Source: Streptomyces tuirus
GTDB lineage: Bacteria; Actinomycetota; Actinomycetes; Streptomycetales; Streptomycetaceae
Assembly (NCBI RefSeq): GCF_014701095.1
Contig: NZ_AP023439.1
Coordinates: forward strand, 1,724,001-1,788,000
DNA: 64,000 nt
Reading direction: 5' to 3'
Position numbers and translations under genes: made by a program
Shown here: positions 9,059 through 17,117 of the stretch, in pieces
Position numbering within the stretch: the first letter of the stretch is position 1
How the letters are laid out: every line of letters begins with the position of its first letter
The notes under the pieces: model-generated
Database searches by the model: none
The model's input: only the letters and a program-made list of their open reading frames with translations
What the model was told of the DNA's origin: nothing

Positions 9059-10471
9059 TCACCTTCGGTCGTCGACCAGCGGGGTCAGGGCCGGTGCCTC
9101 GCGGGGCGGCGGGACGTGCCGGCGCTGGGTGAGGCCGAAGGTGGTGAAGGCGGTGCGGCCGGGGAGGGCGTAGGCCTCGCCGCCCGTCAGGGAGTTGAGG
9201 ATGATGGCGCTGCGCCAGGCGGCGAGGCCGAGGTCGGGGGCGCCGACGCCGTGGGTGTGGGTCTCGGCGTTCTGGACGTACACCGTGCCGGTGACGGACG
9301 GGTCGAGGACGAGCCGGTGGTCCTCGTCGATGCGGGGGCGCTCCTGGTTGTCGCGGCGCATGTAGGGGTCGAGGCCGGCGAGGATCCGGTCGAGGGGGCG
9401 CTCGCGGTAGCCGGTGGCGAGGACGACGGCGTCGGTGGTGAGGCGGGAGCGGCTGTCCTGGAGGGGGTGTTCCAGGTGCAGTTCGATTTTGGTCGTCGCG
9501 ACGCGGCCGGCGGTGCGGACGCGGACGCCGGGGGTGAGGACGGCGTCGGGCCAGCCGCCGTGCAGGGTGCGGCGGTACAGCTCGTCGTGGACGGCGGCGA
9601 TGGTGGTGGCGTCGATGCCCTTGTGCAGCTGCCACTGGCCCTCGACGAGCCGGTCGCGGGTGGATTCGGGCAGGGCGTGGAAGTAGCGGGTGTGGTCGGG
9701 GGTGAAGTGCTCCAGGCCGAGCTTGGAGTACTCCATGGGGGCGAAGGCCTCCGTGCGGCCCAGCCAGTGCAGTTTCTCGTGTCCGGCGGGCCTGTTGCGG
9801 AGCAGGTCGAGGAAGATCTCGGCGCCGGACTGTCCGGTGCCGACGACGGTGACGTGGCCGGCGGCGAGCAGGGCGGCGCGGTGGTCGAGGTAGTCGGCTG
9901 CGTGGACGACGGGTACGCCGGGGGCGTCGACGAGGGGCTTGAGCGGGTCGGGGACGTAGGGCTCGGTGCCGATGCCGAGGACGACGTTGCGGGTGTAGGT
10001 GCGGCCGAGGGCCTCGGCTTCTCCGTCGGTGTCGAGCTGGGTGTAGTCGACCTCGAAGACGTCGCGTTCGGGGTTCCAGCGGACGGCGTCGATCTGGTGG
10101 CCGAAGTGCAGGCCGGGGAGGTTTTCGCAGACCCAGCGGCAGTAGGCGTCGTACTCGGCGCGCTGGATGTGGAAGCGCTCGGCGAAGTAGAAGGGGAACA
10201 GCCGCTCGCGGGACCGGAGGTAGTTGAGGAAGGTCCAGGGGCTGGTGGGGTCGGTGAGGGACACCAGGTCGGCGAGGAACGGGACCTGGATGGTGGCGCC
10301 TTCGATGAGCAGGCCGGGGTGCCAGCCGAAGGCGGGGCGCTGGTCGTAGAAGACGGTGTCGAGGCCGTCGAGGGGGTGGGCGAGCGCGGCGAGGGAGAGG
10401 TTGGCGGGGCCGATGCCGATGCCGACGAGGTCGCGGGGGGCGTCGGGTCCGGGGGCCGGGGCGGGGTTCAT
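9059..10471 (-). CDS. Lysine/diamine N-hydroxylase (siderophore biosynthesis, DesB/IucD-like)
   Basis: 470-residue flavin-dependent N-monooxygenase of the lysine N6-/ornithine N5-hydroxylase family. The FAD site is GIGIGPANLSLAALA at the N-terminus. The substrate segment PFLADLVSLTDPTSPWTFLNYL is typical of lysine-type enzymes. The NADPH motif is VVGTGQSGAEIFLDLL and the C-terminal ATGYRERPL motif closes the fold. It would make an N-hydroxylated lysine or cadaverine for a hydroxamate siderophore. Its ATG overlaps the stop of the upstream decarboxylase as ATGA, so the two are co-translated, the same pairing as desA-desB. No acyltransferase or NIS synthetase follows, so the product is uncertain. 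Confidence 0.87.
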   Translation of the reverse strand: MNPAPAPGPDAPRDLVGIGIGPANLSLAALAHPLDGLDTVFYDQRPAFGWHPGLLIEGATIQVPFLADLVSLTDPTSPWTFLNYLRSRERLFPFYFAERFHIQRAEYDAYCRWVCENLPGLHFGHQIDAVRWNPERDVFEVDYTQLDTDGEAEALGRTYTRNVVLGIGTEPYVPDPLKPLVDAPGVPVVHAADYLDHRAALLAAGHVTVVGTGQSGAEIFLDLLRNRPAGHEKLHWLGRTEAFAPMEYSKLGLEHFTPDHTRYFHALPESTRDRLVEGQWQLHKGIDATTIAAVHDELYRRTLHGGWPDAVLTPGVRVRTAGRVATTKIELHLEHPLQDSRSRLTTDAVVLATGYRERPLDRILAGLDPYMRRDNQERPRIDEDHRLVLDPSVTGTVYVQNAETHTHGVGAPDLGLAAWRSAIILNSLTGGEAYALPGRTAFTTFGLTQRRHVPPPREAPALTPLVDDRR

Positions 10472-11859
10472 CGGGGGGTGTGTCCTTCCACGAGGGTGGC
10501 TCGGCTCGCTGCCGCGAGGTGCAGCAGGGCGGCCAGGTCGTCGGGCCCGGTGACGGGGTTGAGGAGGGTGGCCTTGAGCCAGAGCCGCCCGTCGAGGCGG
10601 GCCCGGCCGAGGACGGCGGAGCCGTCGGTGAGCAGCGTGCGGCGTACGGCGGCGACGGTGGCGCTGGTGGCGCCGGTGGGGCGGAACAGCACGGTGCTGA
10701 TGACGGGCGGGGCGTGCAGTTCGAAGTCGGGGTGGGCGTCGACGAGGGCGGCGAACTGGCGGGCGTGGGCGCAGACCTGGTCGACGAGCGCGCCGAGGCC
10801 GCTGCGTCCGAGGGTTTTGAGGGTGACGGCGAGTTTGAGGATGTCGGGGCGGCGGGTGGTGCGCAGGGACCGGCCGAGGAGGTCGGGCAGTCCGGCTTCG
10901 GTGTCGTCGTCGGCGTTGAGGTAGTCGGCGCGTTGCCGCAGGGCGGTGAGGTCGTGGGTGTCGCGGACGGTGAGGAGTCCTGCGGCGACGGGCTGCCAGC
11001 CGAGTTTGTGCAGGTCGAGGGTGACGGTGGCGGCGGCGTCGAGCCCGGTGAGGCGGGTGCGGTGCCGGTCGCTGAAGAGGAGGCCTCCGCCGTAGGCGGC
11101 GTCCACGTGCAGCCGGGCGCCGTGTGCCGCGCAGTGGGCGGCGATCTCGGGCAGCGGGTCGATGAGTCCGGCGTCGGTGGTGCCGGCGGTGGCGGCGACG
11201 ATCAGCGGGCCGCTCAGGCGGGTGAGGGTCGCGTCGAGCGCTTCGGGGTCGAGCGTTCCGCCCGGGGCGGGTACGACGACGGGTTCGGGCAGGCCGAGCA
11301 GCCAGGCGGCGCGGGGCAGCGAGTGGTGGGCGTTGGCCCCGCACACGAGCCGGACGGATCCGCCGTGGGCCTCCCGGGCGAGGAGCAGGGCGAGTTGGTT
11401 GGATTCGGTGCCGCCGGTGGTGACGAGGGAGTCGGGGGTGCCGGCCGGGTGGACCTCGCGGGCCAGTGCGGTGGCGATCAGCCGTTCCAGTTCGGACGCG
11501 CCCGGTGCCTGGTCCCACGAGTCCATCGACGGGTTGAGGGCGGAGGCGGCGAGGTCGGCGGCCGCGGCGACGGCGAGCGGCGGGCAGTGGAGGTGGGCGG
11601 CGCACAGGGGGTGGGCGGGGTCGGCGGCGGTCGCGGCGAAGGCGTGGACCAGGGTGCGGAGGGCGTGCGGGTCGCCGCGGTCGGGGAGGATGTCTCCGGC
11701 CGCTTCCCGGATCCGGCCCGCGACGGCTTCCGGACCGCCCGCCGGCAGGGGCCCGCCCCGTGCCCGGGCGCCGGTGTCCAGCGCTTCGAGGACGGTGTCG
11801 AGCAACGGCCGCAGGGCGTGGGGGTGTTCGTGGCCTGAGGCGAGGGGCGGCGTGCTCAT
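10468..11859 (-). CDS. PLP-dependent amino acid decarboxylase (lysine decarboxylase-like, DesA family)
   Basis: 463-residue group II pyridoxal-phosphate decarboxylase. TTGGTESNQLALLLA (from about 147) binds the cofactor phosphate, HVDAAYGGG (251-259) holds the cofactor Asp, and Lys285 in LDLHKLGWQP is the Schiff-base lysine. SMDSWDQAPGASELE is the substrate-side region. Paired with a lysine-type N-hydroxylase, it most likely turns lysine into cadaverine for a desferrioxamine-like siderophore; another diamino acid is possible. I chose the ATG at 11859 because GGAGGT stands 8 bases before it; a GTG/ATG further up lacks support. It heads the operon, downstream of the pepN terminator. Confidence 0.85.
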   Translation of the reverse strand: MSTPPLASGHEHPHALRPLLDTVLEALDTGARARGGPLPAGGPEAVAGRIREAAGDILPDRGDPHALRTLVHAFAATAADPAHPLCAAHLHCPPLAVAAAADLAASALNPSMDSWDQAPGASELERLIATALAREVHPAGTPDSLVTTGGTESNQLALLLAREAHGGSVRLVCGANAHHSLPRAAWLLGLPEPVVVPAPGGTLDPEALDATLTRLSGPLIVAATAGTTDAGLIDPLPEIAAHCAAHGARLHVDAAYGGGLLFSDRHRTRLTGLDAAATVTLDLHKLGWQPVAAGLLTVRDTHDLTALRQRADYLNADDDTEAGLPDLLGRSLRTTRRPDILKLAVTLKTLGRSGLGALVDQVCAHARQFAALVDAHPDFELHAPPVISTVLFRPTGATSATVAAVRRTLLTDGSAVLGRARLDGRLWLKATLLNPVTGPDDLAALLHLAAASRATLVEGHTPR

Positions 11860-11912
11860 GGGGCTGACCTCCGGGGCGCGGGGCGACGCGCCCGGAGAGT
11901 TCAACGACGCAA

Positions 11913-11938
11913 CCCGTGTGGAGGTACCTCCGTACGGG
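11913..11938. promoter_or_regulatory. Palindrome upstream of the siderophore operon
   Basis: Perfect 12-base palindrome GGAGGTACCTCC (11920-11931) nested in a wider one with CCCGT/ACGGG arms at each end (two 2-base mismatched spacers). It lies 54-80 bases before the decarboxylase start. It does not match the usual DmdR1/IdeR iron box, so its role as an operator is only a guess. Confidence 0.4.
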
Positions 11939-11940
11939 AA

Positions 11941-11974
11941 AACCGACCCGGGGTCACGTGACCCCGGGTCGGTT
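11941..11974. terminator. pepN terminator (34-base perfect palindrome)
   Basis: Perfect 17-bp inverted repeat centred on CACGTG, 16 bases after the pepN stop, before the siderophore operon on the same strand. It reads the same on both strands. Confidence 0.8.
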
Positions 11975-11989
11975 CCCGACGCCGGCGGG

Positions 11990-14473
11990 CTACGCCTGGC
12001 GTACCCGCAACGCCCTGGCCAGGTCGTCCAGTTGGTCGGCGAGTTTGCGGCGGAGCGCGGGGCTGGGGTCGGCGTCGCGCAGGCAGGCCTCGCCGAGGCG
12101 GAGGGTTTCGGTGTCGACGGCGTGCGCGGGGAAGGCCCAGCGGCCCGCGGCCTCTGCCATGGCGGGGCCGCGGCGGTCGGCGACGGCGACCGCGTCGGCG
12201 TAGTAGCGCCCGACGTACTCGCGTACCAGGTCGGCCTGTTCGGGCTGCCAGAAGCCGCGGGCGGTGGCGGTGAAGAGGTAGTTGGACAGGTCGTCGGAGC
12301 CGAACATCGCCTGCCAGGCGCGGGCCTTGGCCTCCGGGTCGGGCAGGGCGGCCCGGCAGCGGGCGGCGCCCTCCTGGCCGGTGGCGCTCGGGTCGCGTTC
12401 CAGTTCGGCGGCGATGGCGGCCTCGTCGGTGGCGCCGAGGACGGCGAGCCGGGCGAGGACGCGCCAGCGCAGCTCCGGGTCGAGTTCCGGGCCGCCGGGG
12501 ACGGTGCCGTCGGCGAGCCAGGCGGCGATGGTGTCGGGGTGGGCGGCGACGTCGATGCGGTGGCGTACGGCGATCAGGCGCAGGCCGGGGTTGTCGCCGT
12601 CCTCGGTGCGGCGGATGAGGTCGCGGCAGAGGTCGGAGAGGGTGGCGAGGGCGGCGGGCCGCTCCTCGGGGGTGAGGTAGCGGTCGGTGATGTGGGTGGA
12701 GGCGAAGGCGAGGACGCCTTGGACGATGGCGAGGTCCGTCTCCAGCGGGAGGTGGGCGCGGGCGGTCTCCAGGTAGGAGCCGGGGGCGAGTTCGCCGTCG
12801 CGGACGGCGTCCCGCAGGGCGTTCCAGACGACCGCGCGGGTGAGCGGTTCGGGCAGGCCGGACAGCTCCTTGCGGACGGTCTCGAAGGACTCGGGGTCGA
12901 AGCGGACCTTGGCGTAGCTGAGGTCGCCGTCGTTGAGGAGGAGCAGGGCGGGCCGCTTGCCGATGGAGTGGGCGTCGGTGTGCGGGAGGTCCAGGTGGAG
13001 GCGTTCGCGCAGGACGAGCTGTCCGCCGTCGTCGCCGAGGTCCCGGTCGTAGAGGCCGGCGGCGACGCGGTGCGGGCGGCTGCCGGCGCGGTCGACGGTG
13101 AGGGCGCAGGTGCCGTGCTCGCCGGGGGCGATGCGCGGGGTGAGGGTGTCGACGCCGGTGGTGCGCAGCCAGGCGTCGGCCCAGGCGTGGACGTCGCGGT
13201 CGGTGGCCGCGGCGAGGTTGTCGATGAAGTCGGCGAGGGTGGCGTTGGCGAACTTGTGCCGGGCGATGTGGGTGTTGATGCCGGCGAGGAAGTCCTTCTC
13301 GCCGAGCCAGGCGACCAGTTGCCGCAGCGCGCTGGCGCCCTTGGCGTAGGAGATGCCGTCGAAGTTGAGCAGCGCGGAGGCGGTGTCGTCGACGGCTTCG
13401 GGGGCGACGGGGTGGGTGGAGGGGCGCTGGTCGGCGTCGTAGCCCCAGGACTTGCGGGTGACGCCGAAGTCGGTCCAGGTGTCGGTGAAGCGGGTGGCCT
13501 CGGTGAGGGTCTGGTAGCCCATGTACTCGGCGAAGGACTCGTTCAGCCAGATGTCGTCCCACCACTTGAGGGTGACGAGGTCGCCGAACCACATGTGGGC
13601 CATCTCGTGGGCGATGACCATGGCGCGGGTCTGGCGTTCGGTGTCGGTGACGGCGGAGCGGTAGACGAATTCGTCGCGGAAGGTGACCAGGCCCGGGTTC
13701 TCCATGGCGCCGGCGTTGAACTCGGGGACGAAGGCCTGGTCGTAGGAGTCGAACGGGTAGGGCTCGTCGAACTTCTCGTGGTAGCGGTCGAAGCAGGCGC
13801 GCGTGATGTCGAGGAGTTCGTCGGCGTCGGCGTCCAGGTGGGGGGCGAGGGAGCGGCGGCAGTGGATGCCGAAGGGCAGGCCGCGGTGCTCGGTGCGCAC
13901 GGAGTGCCAGGGGCCGGCGGCGACGGCGACGAGGTAGGTGGAGATGAGCGGTGTGGGGGCCGCCTTCCATACGCCGTCGGCCTGTTCGGTGATGCCGTTG
14001 GTGAGGACGGTCCAGTCCTGCGGGGCCTTCACCGACAGGTCGAAGACGGCCTTCAGGTCGGGCTGGTCGAAGGCGGCGAAGACCCGCTGGACGTCGTCCA
14101 GGAAGAGCTGGGTGTAGACGTAGGTCTCGCCGTCGGTGGGGTCGGTGAAGCGGTGCATGCCCTCGCCGGTGCGGGAGTAGCGCATGCGGGCGTCGACGCG
14201 CAGTTCGTGTTCGCCGGCGGTGAGGTTCTTCAGCGGGAGCCGGTTGCCGTCGAGGGTCTCCGGGTCGAGGGGGTGTCCGTCGAGGGTGACGGAGCGCAGC
14301 TCGGCGGGCTTGAGCTCGACGAAGGTGTCCCCGTCCACGCGGGCAGCGAACCTGATCAGGGTGCGGGAGTCGAAGGTGTCGTCTCCGCGGGTCAGGTCGA
14401 GTTCGATCGTGTAGTGGTGGACGTCGAGGAGCTCTGCTCGGGTCTGCGCTTCGTCGCGCGTCAGTACGGACAT
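11990..14473 (-). CDS. pepN: Aminopeptidase N (M1 family zinc metallopeptidase)
   Basis: 827 residues, full length for actinobacterial PepN. It removes N-terminal residues from peptides in the cytoplasm. The exopeptidase motif GAMEN is at 255-259, the zinc site HEMAH at 289-293, and the third ligand Glu312 in NESFAEYMGY. A catalytic-tyrosine region and the long C-terminal helical ERAP1-like domain follow. I placed the start at the ATG of MSVLTRDEAQTRA; an ATG three codons upstream (14482) is equally possible. A lone receiver-domain gene lies upstream on the same strand. Confidence 0.93.
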   Translation of the reverse strand: MSVLTRDEAQTRAELLDVHHYTIELDLTRGDDTFDSRTLIRFAARVDGDTFVELKPAELRSVTLDGHPLDPETLDGNRLPLKNLTAGEHELRVDARMRYSRTGEGMHRFTDPTDGETYVYTQLFLDDVQRVFAAFDQPDLKAVFDLSVKAPQDWTVLTNGITEQADGVWKAAPTPLISTYLVAVAAGPWHSVRTEHRGLPFGIHCRRSLAPHLDADADELLDITRACFDRYHEKFDEPYPFDSYDQAFVPEFNAGAMENPGLVTFRDEFVYRSAVTDTERQTRAMVIAHEMAHMWFGDLVTLKWWDDIWLNESFAEYMGYQTLTEATRFTDTWTDFGVTRKSWGYDADQRPSTHPVAPEAVDDTASALLNFDGISYAKGASALRQLVAWLGEKDFLAGINTHIARHKFANATLADFIDNLAAATDRDVHAWADAWLRTTGVDTLTPRIAPGEHGTCALTVDRAGSRPHRVAAGLYDRDLGDDGGQLVLRERLHLDLPHTDAHSIGKRPALLLLNDGDLSYAKVRFDPESFETVRKELSGLPEPLTRAVVWNALRDAVRDGELAPGSYLETARAHLPLETDLAIVQGVLAFASTHITDRYLTPEERPAALATLSDLCRDLIRRTEDGDNPGLRLIAVRHRIDVAAHPDTIAAWLADGTVPGGPELDPELRWRVLARLAVLGATDEAAIAAELERDPSATGQEGAARCRAALPDPEAKARAWQAMFGSDDLSNYLFTATARGFWQPEQADLVREYVGRYYADAVAVADRRGPAMAEAAGRWAFPAHAVDTETLRLGEACLRDADPSPALRRKLADQLDDLARALRVRQA

Positions 14474-14541
14474 GCGAGACATGCTGCCTGATGGCGTCGG
14501 CAACGCACAGAGGCGGATCGGTACGTGCCCAATGTCCGCCT

Positions 14542-15090
14542 CTACGTGCGGTCCTTTTCCAGCTCCCCGGCGTGCGCCCCCATGGGCCGCTGTGTGGGTA
14601 CGCGCGCGTCGGGGTGCGGCAGTCCGGGGCGGGGGTGGGCGGCGGTTTCGGTGTGCTCCCCGGTGAGGGCGCGCAGGCGGCGCACTTCCCGTTCGAGGGC
14701 GAGGTGGCGCCGGTGGGCGTCGTAGAGGTAGCGGACCTTGGTGCGCAGGGCCCAGGGGTCCACGGGCTTCAGGACGAGGTCGGCGACGCCCAGTCCGAAG
14801 GCGGCGGTGGTCAGTTCGTGGTCGGCGCCGAAGCCGGTGAGGAGGATCACGGGGATGTGCTGGGTCTGCTCCACGCGCCGCATGTAGCGCACGACCTCCA
14901 GGCCGCTGACGCCGGGCATGCGCACGTCGAGCAGGAGCAGGCCGACCTGGCCGCGCAGCACCTGTTTGAGCGCTTCGTCGCCGCTGGTGGCCCGGGCGAG
15001 CCGGTAGCCCAGCGGGGCCAGGGCGCTCTCCAGCGCGTAGAGCGTGTCCTCGTGGTCGTCGACGATGAGGATGCTGGTATCCGACGGCAT
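14542..15090 (-). CDS. Single-domain response regulator (receiver only) with C-terminal helix
   Basis: 182 residues. The receiver domain covers about 1-125: acidic pocket Asp11-Asp12, phospho-acceptor Asp55 (LLLLDVRMPG), Thr85 region and Lys108 (LVLKPVDPW). After it comes a charged, probably coiled-coil helix (about 125-145, HRRHLALEREVRRLRALTG) and a disordered tail. No DNA-binding output domain is present, so it probably works by protein contact or relays phosphate. No kinase gene is near. ATG start with a GAGGGAGGGG ribosome site. Confidence 0.85.
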   Translation of the reverse strand: MPSDTSILIVDDHEDTLYALESALAPLGYRLARATSGDEALKQVLRGQVGLLLLDVRMPGVSGLEVVRYMRRVEQTQHIPVILLTGFGADHELTTAAFGLGVADLVLKPVDPWALRTKVRYLYDAHRRHLALEREVRRLRALTGEHTETAAHPRPGLPHPDARVPTQRPMGAHAGELEKDRT

Positions 15091-15160
15091 GGCCCGACGC
15101 CCCTCCCTCGCGGAGGTCCAGAGTAGTCCGGGACACTGACGCGCAGTGCTCGTCAGCTGA

Positions 15161-15183
15161 CATGCTGTGCACAGCGCAGCATG
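15161..15183. repeat. Inverted repeat between the response regulator and chorismate mutase
   Basis: CATGCTG and CAGCATG arms around a 9-base centre, with an inner palindrome. It lies 71-93 bases upstream of the response-regulator start and just past the chorismate mutase stop; it may be a weak terminator or an operator. Confidence 0.35.
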
Positions 15184-15231
15184 CCCCGGGCGGGCCGCCG
15201 TGTCACTCCCCCCGGGAGGGTGCGCGCGAGG

Positions 15232-15582
15232 TCAGTTGCCGCTCGTGGCGGAGCCGTTGAGCGCCTCGTCGGCGATGCGCTCGTGGTGGCGGATGACCTC
15301 GGCGACGATGAAGTTCAGGAACTTCTCGGCGAAGGCCGGGTCCAGCTTGGCGTCCTCGGCGAGTGCGCGCAGCCGGGCGATCTGGCGGGCCTCGCGGGCC
15401 GGGTCGGCGGGCGGCAGCTGGTGCTGGGCCTTGAGGTGGCCGACCTGCTGGGTGGCCTTGAAGCGCTCGGCGAGCATGTGGACGACGGCCGCGTCGATGT
15501 TGTCGATGCTGTCGCGCAGCCGGGCGAGCTCTTCGCGCACGGCGGGGTCGACGTCGGGGGAACCGGTGTTGCTGGTGGTCAT
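15232..15582 (-). CDS. Chorismate mutase (AroQ-type, short helical form)
   Basis: 116 residues, all helical, which fits the AroQ class. It converts chorismate to prephenate, the branch point to Phe and Tyr. The pattern ELARLRDSIDNIDAAVVHML-AERFKATQQVGHLKA matches the first helix with its Arg and Lys active-site residues; RQIARLRALAEDAKLDP and the C-terminal FIVAEVIRHHERIA helix complete the fold. No signal peptide is visible, so it is cytoplasmic. ATG start; the GNAT remnant lies 20 bases upstream on the same strand. Confidence 0.9.
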   Translation of the reverse strand: MTTSNTGSPDVDPAVREELARLRDSIDNIDAAVVHMLAERFKATQQVGHLKAQHQLPPADPAREARQIARLRALAEDAKLDPAFAEKFLNFIVAEVIRHHERIADEALNGSATSGN

Positions 15583-15602
15583 GGGGCGTCAGCCTACGGG
15601 GA

Positions 15603-16079
15603 TCACGCCGGGCGGCCACCGGGCGTCTCATCCTTCGGCGGTGGGAGTCGCTTGTGGAAGCAGACGTCCTCGTGGCCGCCGGGAACACCCCCGATGCGGG
15701 CCCGTTCAGTGAAGCCGAGCCCGGGGTAGAAGGCGGGTGCCTGGAAGCTGTACGTGGAGACGATCATGTCGGTGCAGCCGCGCCGGGCGGCCTCCGCCTC
15801 GGCCGCGCGCATCAGCCGGCCGCCCCAGCCGCGGTGCCGCCGGTCCTCGCGCACCCAGAGCATGTCCACCGAGCACAGGGTGCCCCAGGTCCAGGCGGTG
15901 AGCCCGCCGACCAGGTCGCCGGTCTCGTCGGTGACGCGGACCTAGAGCGGCTCGGTGACGGCCCCGTCGGCGGCGGCGGTGTTGAAGGCGGTGAGCTCCT
16001 CGTCGAGGCGCTGTTCGAGGTCGTCGTCCTGGCCGCCCACCCGGAGCGAAGCGGCGACGGTGTGCTGTTCGCTGGTCAC
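15603..16079 (-). pseudogene. GNAT-family acetyltransferase interrupted by an in-frame TAG
   Basis: Read from the GTG at 16079, the frame codes for a GNAT protein of about 158 residues, but codon 46 is TAG (15942-15944). The first 45 residues (ending DGAVTEPL) and the following stretch (VRVTDETGDLVGGLTAW, then the acetyl-CoA loop VREDRRHRGWGGRLMRAAE and FYPGLGFTERARIG) form one continuous domain in the same frame. A single base change from a sense codon, most likely TAC (Tyr) by the usual family pattern, explains it. A GTG at 15869 could start an 88-residue fragment with the acetyl-CoA site but without the N-terminal strands. It may be a recent nonsense mutation or a sequencing error. Confidence 0.75.
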
Positions 16080-16205
16080 GGCCCGGATTCTGCCCCGGAC
16101 CCCCGGGCGGTGACGACGGGATTTTCCGCCGTGTCGGGGCCCGTCCGCGGCGGGGTGAGTCCTCGTACAGTGGAACCGGGTTCTGGGGCGTCTTGGGGGT
16201 GAGGC

Positions 16206-17093
16206 GTGGCGAACGACGGGCCGGTCGAGCACGGCTACCCGCATCTGGAGACGGTGCGGGCCGCCATCACGGCGCTGTACAAAAGGCTGTCGTACGACAC
16301 CGTGCGGGCGTTCGAGACCAGCGTGCTCCCGGTCGATGTGGCGTTCTGCGACACCGACGACCTGTATCTGGGGGCGCAGCGGGTGGCGCACGAGATGGTG
16401 CGGCACTACCGGCTGCCGGACGCCCGGCTGGTCGTGAGTTTCCGGGAGATGCGGCACGCGGCGAGCGTGGAGCTCGCGGCCGGGCCGGAGTACTTCGTGG
16501 AGCTGAACGACCGGTTCCGTGACCATCGGCGGGACATCGGGGCGGCCCTGGCGCACGAGGTGATGCACGTGTACCTGCACCGGCTCGACCTGTCCTTCCC
16601 GGGCGTGCGGGACAACGAGATCCTCACGGACACGGCGGCGACGTATCTGGGTGCGGGGTGGCTGCTGCTGGACGCGTACCGGGAGGACGGGGCGTCCTCG
16701 CAGAAGATGGGGTATCTCACGCCGGAGGAGTTCGGGTACGTGCTGGCCAAGCGGGCGCTGGTCTTCGGGGAGGACCCGTCGGTGTGGTTCACCAGTGCGC
16801 AGGCGTACACGGCGTATGGGAAGGGGATGGAGCTGGCCCGCCGGGACGGGCAGGAGCCGCCGCTGACGGCGGCGGGCTGGGCGGGGCGGCGGCGGTACGC
16901 CCGGGACCGGCGGCACGCGCCGGCGGGTCCGCCGCAGCCGGGGGTGCGGTACGCGTTCTCCCCCGACGGGGGCGGGCGGCTGCGGGTGTCGTTCCCCTGC
17001 CCCACGTGCCACCAGCGGATCAGGGTGCCGGTGCGGGGGCGGGTGCGGGCGCGGTGCGCGTTGTGCCGGAGCGTGCTGGAGTGCGACACGTGA
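16206..17093 (+). CDS. Zinc-metallopeptidase-like protein with C-terminal zinc ribbon (uncharacterised)
   Basis: 295 residues, function unknown. Residues near 117-125 read HEVMHVYLH, an HExxH zinc-protease motif, followed about 20 residues later by NEILTDTAATYLGAG, whose Glu/Asp could supply the third ligand. The preceding YFVELNDRFRDHRRDIGAALA resembles immunity/IrrE-like or DUF-type peptidases. The C-terminus carries two CxxC-type pairs (CPTCHQ and CALC) that form a small zinc ribbon. There is no signal peptide or membrane helix. The GTG start has GGGGGTGAG just upstream. It is divergent from the GNAT remnant and convergent with the SDR gene. Confidence 0.6.
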   Translation: MANDGPVEHGYPHLETVRAAITALYKRLSYDTVRAFETSVLPVDVAFCDTDDLYLGAQRVAHEMVRHYRLPDARLVVSFREMRHAASVELAAGPEYFVELNDRFRDHRRDIGAALAHEVMHVYLHRLDLSFPGVRDNEILTDTAATYLGAGWLLLDAYREDGASSQKMGYLTPEEFGYVLAKRALVFGEDPSVWFTSAQAYTAYGKGMELARRDGQEPPLTAAGWAGRRRYARDRRHAPAGPPQPGVRYAFSPDGGGRLRVSFPCPTCHQRIRVPVRGRVRARCALCRSVLECDT

Positions 17094-17117
17094 ACGTCCA
17101 GGGCGACCGGTGAACGT

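Noticed and set aside
9059-11605. One 848-codon open frame that covers both siderophore genes
   Set aside because: Only the part from 10471 leftward encodes a recognisable protein. The rest is Arg/Pro-rich shadow sequence on the strand and region of the decarboxylase, which is read in another frame.
15942-15944. Possible recoding of the TAG in the GNAT gene (readthrough or unusual amino acid)
   Set aside because: No special downstream structure is visible, no family precedent is known to me, and a simple nonsense change or read error explains it.
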